From Aedes albopictus (lineage: Eukaryota; Arthropoda; Insecta; Diptera; Culicidae), in assembly GCF_035046485.1 (NCBI RefSeq), contig NC_085138.1:19659440-19723439 (forward strand): 64,000 bases of DNA. Direction: 5' to 3'. Every line of letters starts with the position of its first letter. Position 1 is the stretch's first letter. The notes under the pieces are model-generated. The model had not been told where the DNA came from. It did not search any database and was given only the letters and a program-made list of their open reading frames with translations. Below, in pieces: positions 56,610 to 64,000 of this stretch. A program made the position numbers and the translations under genes.

Positions 56610-59600
56610 TACATACTTACATACTTGGAATGAAACGGAACAGTATTTAACTCAATATTCTCTTTCTCACAAAAAAATCGATTTTTTAACCGATGGCTTT
56701 GTTTATAAACAGCTTTCAATATTTATGACAGTACATCCAGATTAAATCAAATTTTGTTCACGATTATCATCGGTTCTACCCCTGTGTGACGGCAGAAGAG
56801 AGGGGCAGCTCCACGAGAAGAATGGGCCCAGAAATGAGAGAAGAGAGGCAGTTTCGTTGGAAAAGCAGTTTGGTAAATAAACTTGAAAAATTAGGAACAA
56901 CAAACCGACAACGACGGACGGGGGGTTGGCAAGAATAGAGTTGGGTGACAGAATTGACAATAATATTGACAGAATTGACAGTTAGTGACAGAATTGACTG
57001 AACTTGACGTGATTTAACAGACTTGTAAAATTGACTGACAGACAGCACAAGCGCACTAAACACTATTAGTAGTCTACCCCATTGTTGAATCACACATATT
57101 CACACCACACACTATCGTTGTAGCGATCTCTCGTGATTCGATTCTCGCGTTTGTTTTGTTGTTGTTGTTCGTTTCCCCCGACGCGCATTCCGCTGAATCC
57201 AGCCGCAACCGTGTATGCCAAGTCGAGTCGAGTGCCAAACTCTTTCCATTCGCTCGCCGCTGGACGTCCGAACCACCGACCCAGCGCCAGCAGCCAACAG
57301 CTCCGTCCGGAGACCGGCTTTTTGCCAGTTTTTTGTTGTCGTTCTTTTCCTCACGTGCTTCCACCGAACAACCACAACAATCGCCTCTCTTGTAAAACGC
57401 TGTGTGTACAGCGCAGTGAAGAGAATTGTCAGACAAAAGAGGCACAAAACAAGCAACAAAGAAGGTGCGACGATTAGTCTTTATCCCTACTGGTGACAGA
57501 TAATGACATGATCTCAAAATTTTTTGTTGCAGACAAAACGGAAGCTGAATTTGTTGCGTACTTTTCAACTCGTGAATAATCAATTATTACTAACCCAAAG
57601 TCGAAACTGTTTGATGATAGAGCTTCACCAGAGTTGCAGTGTTTACCGACTCGAAGTTACCGTTCGAAAATCGCAATGCAAGGCTTAAAAATCTCTAAAC
57701 TCGTGGTGTACGATGTTAATCCCATTATTTTCAAGTAGGGACAAACTTATGTCGCATGGGTTGTTTTGTCGCAACAAATACAGGTTGCGACATTGTCATT
57801 GTTGTTGCGCGATGGTTGAATTTTGATTCACTGGTACAGCGCTCACATGCGTCCCACTCTCAACACCACTGCAGCCGTTCGACCAATCGCGAGCCCAGAA
57901 TGACGTCTCCCGAGGCCAATCGGCTCCACCAGCGATGATAGCATTTCTATTTTTAGCGACGTAAATAAACGACCCGAGCGGGACGCGAAGCGTTCGCCAA
58001 TTTCGCGACGCCACCGAGCGACCATTCAGTTGAATATCGCACACGGACCGAATCGCATGCTCGCGTTGTCGCGCGCCGTCGAGAGTCTTTTGTTTGTTTG
58101 TTTATCTTTCCACACACAGATGGGCGAGCAACAAGCCTCCACCACCGCACAATCCCGATCGACTTTCGCGAATGTTCCGACATGCCAGAATAGTAACTAA
58201 TCGCGCGGGTCCAACTACTAATTAGTCGCGAGAATCATAAACACACACACAATCCAATCCAAACAAACCACGCACATGAGGATAAATATGTCAAAATCTG
58301 CTCCCGGAAAGAGTTTACCGTTTTCCAAGCAAGTCCAAGCCTACTACGACGAGCAGAACAAACACTTGAGCGACTATCGATACTGTTCGGTAATAAGACT
58401 CAAATAACGCCGCTCCGCCCACGTTTCCGCCGTCGTCCATCGGATCCGACGCGAAAGTGCATCTACCTACCTGCAGCCTGTCAAAAGGCGTCAACCGTGG
58501 TGCCATTGATTGTCGGATGCGCAGAGAAAGTGTGTAAGTGTGTAAACAACAAAGCCAAGTGCAAAGTGAGTGCGTCGGGCAGCTGTTTTGTTTTTCTCTG
58601 TTCTGTTCTGTTGTGTGACACGAGGCAAGTGTGTGCTATTTATCGTCAACCTAACGAAGAGAGCAATCTGCCAAATTAATTTGCGACTGTCAACGACAAG
58701 TGAAAACATTTTCTGTTCTGATTTGTATTTTTTTACTGTTTTCTTTTGAAACGGAGAATCGAAGATAGAGAATCCACCGAGCCGAGTATATTTAACAGAA
58801 ATTTTATCGCAAGTGAGGCGCCAATGTGATTGTTTTTGTTTCCGTTTTGAAAGTCATAGGCGACAGAAGAAGAATCAGTAGGAAGAATCCACGCGCCCGA
58901 AGAAATCGGAAGCAATAGGAGCGAAACGTCCGTTTCCGAAGTCTGGAATAACACGCATACAGCAGGCCTGCACCTTAGTGCGGTACTAGAATTTTACGGA
59001 GCCGGCGCACTAGGGCCGCGGTCTGCTAGCCGAGCTATCAGCTGGTGGCGTTCTCATCTAGTCGGCACTGGGAAAGCGGTGCGGGAACTCCAAGCGTGTG
59101 GATTGCTTGGATCTGCTCCGTTGGTGCAGCGCAGCGTCGTCCGCGGGATTTCGCCGTCGGCTCGTTGGAGAACATAACAGGTGGTTATTGCTGCTATTTT
59201 TCGATTCTGGGTTATTCGTAGTTAGTCGTTGTGTGTACCTACCGGTGAGGTGTGGGTGGTTTTGGACTGACAGCTTACAACACGTGTGTTTTCGGAAAGT
59301 TTTCGCGGCAAGTGCCGGTGCGTCCGATCGGATCGACCTCGGTTGTTGGACGTCAAACGACGATACGATGACAAGGTGAACATGGGGGACCTGTTACGGA
59401 TGATCCGAAACAGAATTAATTGGACATTGACAAATTGCCGATATATCTGCTAGTCACAACCATAGGGAGTCGCAGTGTTTCTGTTGCAAGATTTACGACT
59501 CCAAGTGATGGATTTTAACGACTGCGAAGCCGACGGCCAATATGGCGGATTGATTGTTTGTGTGAGGGGCGAGTGTTAATGTCGGTAAAGGGTAATTACA

Positions 59601-60049
59601 GGAAAACCGGGGAGTCATTAACTCGGATTCAACAAGTGCACTTGTTATGTAATGTTGTGATAAGCGAAAAGGCTACAACTAGCGAAGAAAATTAACAAGA
59701 CAGAAAAGGATGTAATCGACTTAGTATTTGTGAATAATGTCAATAACGCAAAACAGAATTCAAAAAGTCAACTTTACTTAAAAAAGGTGTAAAAACATCA
59801 AAATTCCCACCGAAAACATAATTAACATATAACTGTACAACGATATAGCAACATAGAAGGCCACAAAGGTTTCAATGGTTCCCATCGGTATAAAATAAGC
59901 ATTGACATGAATCAATATATATATCTAAGTAATGCTGTCTCAAAGATAACCAATGTTTTCCTAAAGATCCCATTGAATTTTCGATTAGTTTCCGATAATT
60001 TTAATCTTAATGATTGTGTAACGAAGCTACATACATATAAAAATACAGC
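56610..60049. promoter_or_regulatory. GC-richer unique region, candidate host promoter or 5' UTR
   Basis: 57.1-57.5, 57.9-58.2 and 58.9-59.4 kb are richer in GC and CpG than the rest of the window. They carry GTTGTTG and CAACAACA runs and lack the TE signatures found elsewhere. Donor-like GTGAGT (58567) and AGGTGAACATGG (59373) occur on +. Frames up to 169 codons lie on both strands but show no domain. This could be non-coding exons or upstream sequence of a host gene beyond the window. Evidence is compositional only. Confidence 0.35.
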
Positions 60050-60850
60050 GACAAACGTGGGGCCGCTGACCGACTCACAACACAATCAGTGCGTATTTGC
60101 TACGAGATTCTCCAAAAGTGGTGCCAAGACTCCCTCTTGGGAGCATCCACAAACACTCAGTTCCCTAATCACCGCTTAACTCAATGTCGAGAAGAAAATT
60201 CGGTTTTTGAGCATTTGGTGAGTCCAACTTGAAGCTTCCTAAGTATATGGCATCGACAGGCACATTGTTAAAAGCACTCTCGATAACTAAGAAAACACCC
60301 AAGCAAGATTGCTTTTGAGCGAATGCCTTCTCGATATTGTAAACAACCTTGTGTAGAAGAGTCACAGTGACTTACCAGATTGATAGCATGTTGGTTCACA
60401 TAAAGAGGCACGTTGGCCAGATGAACATCACGGATGTGATGATGGACGATGCGTTTTAAGTATTTCATAAGAAAAGAGCTCAAACTGATAGGCCTGAAAC
60501 TACGATATACGACGCACGACCCACTTTCGGAATAAACTTTACAGTAATATCCCGCAAGTAGTTTTTTTTTCAAAACATGTTTGAAATAATCAAATCCTTT
60601 CTGAAGCAAAATAGGATAAATCCCATCTGCCCCACGAGATTTGAAAGGAGCCAAGCTATTTAGTGCCCACTCAATCGATTCTATAGTTACAATACTCCGT
60701 GCCAAAACCAGGGAATGAGGATGAGTACAAGAAAAGACATTAGGTTCATCCAAAGATGTGAGAAGTTTGTATTGAATAAGCATTCCAGAACTTCCTCATC
60801 AGAGGAAATAAAATCGCCATTTGGCAAACGAAGCTTGTTCACTCGGAAAT
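60050..60850 (-). pseudogene. Non-LTR retrotransposon RT fragment
   Basis: On the minus strand: linker (LPNGDFISSDEEVLECL, ~60828), fingers (WALNSLAPFKSRGADGI, ~60666), SFRPISLSSFLMKYL (~60495), then a frameshift. Motif A follows at ~60290 (FLVIESAFNN, with Val where the catalytic Asp is expected), and a GC-Q-GVLAPLL-type motif B near 60130. The FADD core is absent. Clade resembles Jockey/LOA-type LINEs. Confidence 0.72.
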
Positions 60851-60954
60851 CCTTAGATTTTGTTCAACCGACTGACATTACACAAACTGGAAACATTTGT
60901 AATAATATTTCAAATTTCAAAAATGAACTAATGTATTCTTGAGATGCTAGGTAA

Positions 60955-62690
60955 CGATTCCTTCGAAGGTTTCTCTATTTTTCTGAAGACTGGAAATTTC
61001 TTCACAGAATATGAAAAAAAGTGCTGATGGGTAAAATCTTTCAAATGTTACTTCAAAAGTTTGTTGATGATTCAATTTCATCAACACTGGGAATATCTCC
61101 AGGAGCTTCTCGGAAATTTCTCCAGAAGTTCATCGGGAATTCGATGGGAAATCCTCAAGGAGTTTCTCGTAAATTTCTCCAGGTATCCTTGGGCATTTCT
61201 CCAGAAATTCCTCGGGAATTTCTTCAGTAGTTCATTGAAAATTCCTCCTGGAGCTCCTCGAAAAATCGTGAAGGAGTTTCTTGGAAAATTTTCCGGGAGT
61301 TGATCGAGAATTCTTGCAGGAATACCTCAAGGAGCTTCACGGGAATTCTTCAAGGAGCTTCTCGGAAATTCCTACAAGAGTTTCTCGGAAGTACCTCCAC
61401 GGGGCCCTAGGGAATTGCTCCAGGAGTTCATCGGGATTTCCTCCAGAAGATCTTTCAAGGAGCTTCTCGGAAATTCGTACAAGACCTCCTCAAGAGTACC
61501 TCCATGGGGCCCACGGGAATTGCTCCAGGAGTTCCTCGGGTTTTCCTCCAGAAGTTACTTGGTAATTTCTTCATGAGTTCCACGGCATTTATTCCAGGAC
61601 TTCTCTGGAAAACCGCGTCCAGAAGTTCACAGGAATGCTTCCAGGAGTTGCCCGGGAATTTATGGATTCTTCTATAGAACTATTGCAGGTGTTTTTTTTT
61701 TCAGTTCCTCTAGGAGCTCCATTGGAATTCCTCAAGGAGTACCTTCAACCTTTTCAGAAGTTTCTCCAAAACTTCCTTGAAAATTTCTCCAGGAATTCCC
61801 CGCGAATTTCTGCAGAAGCATCTTGGGAATTTCTGCATAAGCATCTTGGGCGTTTGTCCTTGAACAACCGCTTCAACAGTGCATCAGAACTTCAGACGCA
61901 CAATTTTCAAGAAGCAAGTTTCAAACAACAGTGCATTTTATTATTCTGTTCTTGTTCACTTGTAATAAGCTTAAAATTAGAAGATCAGGAACGCCGGTTT
62001 TGTTTACGAAGAGATTTGTGCGCTCAAAATCGTGAGTAGATACCAAAGTCGGCCATTGTGGCGGCCATTTTGGGATTCTAACAATTCTGTCCTTAAGGAG
62101 GTCATCGAGCATTCTTCCAGTAGTTCTACCAGAAGTTCCTCGGAAATTCTTCCACGAAATTCCTCCTTAACTTCACGAATTTCTTGTGGAGTTGCTCGGC
62201 AATTTGCCTAGGAGATCCCGAAAGTTTTTTAGGATTTCACAGGAAATTCATTCGGGATTTCCATGGGTAATTCTGCAGGAGATTCTCAGGAGCTCCTCCG
62301 AAGAGTTCCATGTGAGTTCTTCAAGGTGTTCCTCCACGAGTTCCACGGAAATTCCTCCACAAGTTTCGCGGGAATACAAAGGAAAAGGAATTCGTCAGAA
62401 ATTCCTCGGAAAGATCTCCAGAACTTCCTCGGATATCTCTCCGGGAGCTCATCGGCAATGTTCCCAGGAGATCCCTGGCAACTTTTCCAGAAGATCCAAG
62501 GGATTTGTTTTCATAATTTCTTCCGGAATTCCTCTTTAAGATTTGCCTAGGAAGTTCTCCGGGAATTTCTCAAGGAGTTCCGCAGGAATACTTCGGGAGT
62601 TCCTCGGGTGTTCCTTCAGAAGTTCCCTGGAATTTGTCTAGAAAACTTGGGAAATTCTGCAGAATTTCTACATGTATTCATTCAGTAGCT
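60955..62690. repeat. Degenerate ~15-bp minisatellite, mainly TTCCTC on + strand
   Basis: Units such as GGAATTTCTCCAGGAGTTCC recur with loose periodicity. 61870-62095 is a ~225-bp non-repetitive interruption. Frames of 60-134 codons are repeat artefacts rich in Ser, Phe and Gly. Confidence 0.75.
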
Positions 62691-62695
62691 CCTCG

Positions 62696-62958
62696 GGGTC
62701 TCCAGTTAGCCTAGTGGTTATGGCTATGGATCGCCAATCCGGAGACGGCGGGTTCGATTCCCGTTCTGGTCGAGAAAATTTTCTCGACTCCCTGGGCATA
62801 GTGTATCATTGTACTTGCCTCACAATATACAAATTCATGCAATGGCAGGCAAAGAAAGCCCTTCAATTAATAACTGTGGAAGTGCTCTAAGAACACTAAG
62901 TTGAAGAGAGGTAGGCCAAGTTCCAATGCGAACGTCGAGCCATAGAGAAGAAGAAGAA
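62696..62958 (+). mobile_element. Full-length tRNA-derived SINE, Feilai-like
   Basis: The tRNA-like head has A box TAGCCTAGTGGTTATGGCTA and B box GGTTCGATTCC. The body has CTCCCTGGGCATAGTGTATC and TTAATAACTGTGGAAGTGCT. The tail is AGAAGAAGAAGAAG. It sits within minisatellite, and GCTCCTCGG-like minisatellite words flank both sides. The RNA polymerase III promoter boxes look intact. Confidence 0.85.
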
Positions 62959-64000
62959 GCTCCTCGGAAATATCTCCAGGAGATCCAAATATAGTCTTCC
63001 AGGAGAGCACTTGGCAGAATTTCTAAGCGATCTCCGAGAAACTCCAGGAGGAATTCCTGAGGAATTCCCGAGGAATTCCCAAGGAATTTCTGAAGGGATT
63101 CCCGAGGAACTCCTGGAGGAATCACTCTCTCCGGGAGCTCCGGATATCTCTCCTGGAGCTCCTCGGCAATGTTCCCAGGAGACCCCTGGTAACTTTTCCA
63201 GAGGGTCTTAGGAAATTATTTCATCATCAATTCCTCTTCAAGATTTACCTATGAAGTTCTCTGGGAATTTCTCAAGGAGTTCCTCGGGAATACTCCAGGA
63301 ATTCCTCGGGTGTTCCTTCAGGAGTTCCCCTGGATTTAGTTTAGAAAATGCTTGGGAAGCTTTCCACGAGTTACTTGGAAAATCCTGCAGAAGCTGCTCG
63401 GGAATATCGAGAAACTCTTGGAGCAATTCCTGAGGAATTGCTAAGGAACTTCTAGAGGAACTCCTGGGGGGAATTTCCGCCCGAGGAATTTCTGGAGGAA
63501 TTCCCCAGGAACTCTTGGAGGAATTGCCAAGGAACTCCTGGAGGTATTCTCGGAGAATTTTCAGAGGAATTTCTGGGAAACTAATGAAGTAATTTCCGGG
63601 GAACTCCTGCAGAAATTCCCGGGGAGCTTTTGGAGGAATTCCTGGAGGAACCCTGGAGGTATTTACGGGGAACTCCTGGAAGAATTTCCTGAGAACTCCA
63701 AGTGGAATTCCTTGGGAATTTCAGGAGGAATTTCCGGGAAACTTTTCCGGAAATTCCTGGGGAACTCCTGGAAGAATGCGGGATTTTTTTCGGAAATTCC
63801 TGGGAAGCTCGGAGAATTCATGGAGAAATTTCTGGGGAACTCATGAAGTTATTTTCGGAGAACTCATAAAGTAATCTCTGGGGAACTCTTGGAGGAATTC
63901 CCGGGAAACTCCTGGATAAAAGCCCAGAGAGGTATTCCCGGAGAATCCTTGGAAGAATTACTGAAGAGCTCCTGTAGAAATTGCCGGGGAACTCCTGAAG
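62959..64000. repeat. Degenerate ~15-bp minisatellite, shifting to purine-rich
   Basis: Continuation of the block on the other side of the SINE. From about 63430 the + strand becomes purine-rich (GGAATTCCTGGAGGAACTCC-like), a change of orientation like that at 50.27 kb. It runs off the window end. Confidence 0.75.

Noticed and set aside
57074..57583. 169-codon minus-strand frame in the GC-rich region
   Set aside because: No recognisable domain; overlapping frames on both strands are equally long, as expected from composition.
62696..62770. Functional tRNA gene
   Set aside because: A and B boxes are present but acceptor and anticodon stems do not form properly, and SINE body and tail follow.

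Overview
The window is animal (insect) nuclear DNA dominated by transposable elements and simple or tandem repeats. I infer a culicine mosquito, most likely Aedes. The reasons are tRNA-headed SINEs whose 3' bodies resemble the Aedes Feilai family, many short foldback and MITE-type elements, decayed non-LTR retrotransposons, long tracts of degenerate ~15-bp purine/pyrimidine minisatellite, and transposase exons separated by 38-103 bp introns with GT-AG borders. No conserved host protein-coding gene could be recognised on either strand. The species assignment rests on recalled repeat families and was not checked by any search.

Layout. 1-4.8 kb: degenerate minisatellite, a ~154-bp tandem array split by a 247-bp MITE, and a deleted LINE fragment. 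5.86-10.82 kb: one large DNA transposon with ~80-bp inverted ends. It carries a transposase gene on the minus strand whose exons join into one open frame, and a 302-bp Helitron sits in one intron. 11-16.2 kb: an ACTC-rich degenerate block that changes orientation and is partly duplicated, with inserted MITEs and a SINE. 16.25-17.84 kb: a 1.6-kb inverted repeat whose arms are themselves tandem repeats. 18.2-22 kb: a MITE, a perfect 40-bp-arm hairpin and a 1.66-kb element with ~130-bp inverted ends. 23.2-33.5 kb: two decayed minus-strand LINEs. One is broken by a hAT element with an 8-bp duplication. The other is broken by a 1.75-kb foldback element with tRNA-like sequence in both arms, and by a ~1.9-kb unassigned insert with a 29-bp minisatellite.

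36.36-40.40 kb: a ~4-kb satellite of an 11-bp unit, with a ~0.53-kb higher-order duplication and a very uniform core. 41.2-43.4 kb: an inverted-end element with a second hAT nested inside. 43.4-54.3 kb: SINEs, foldback elements, a LINE remnant, a minisatellite block and a 1.54-kb element holding four 186-bp tandem repeats. 55.5-56.6 kb: a LINE reverse-transcriptase fragment with a 337-codon open frame. 56.7-59.6 kb: GC-richer unique DNA, the best candidate for a host promoter or 5' untranslated region. 60-64 kb: another LINE fragment, then minisatellite with a full SINE.

The only gene that looks functional is the transposase. Its ends carry subterminal TGTGCC repeats that could be its binding sites. 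Its third exon contains a zinc-finger coding stretch that can also be read as a 65-bp intron, so splicing could switch between a short zinc-finger protein and a full transposase. This transposon, the 11-bp satellite and the tRNA-armed foldback element are the most noteworthy items.
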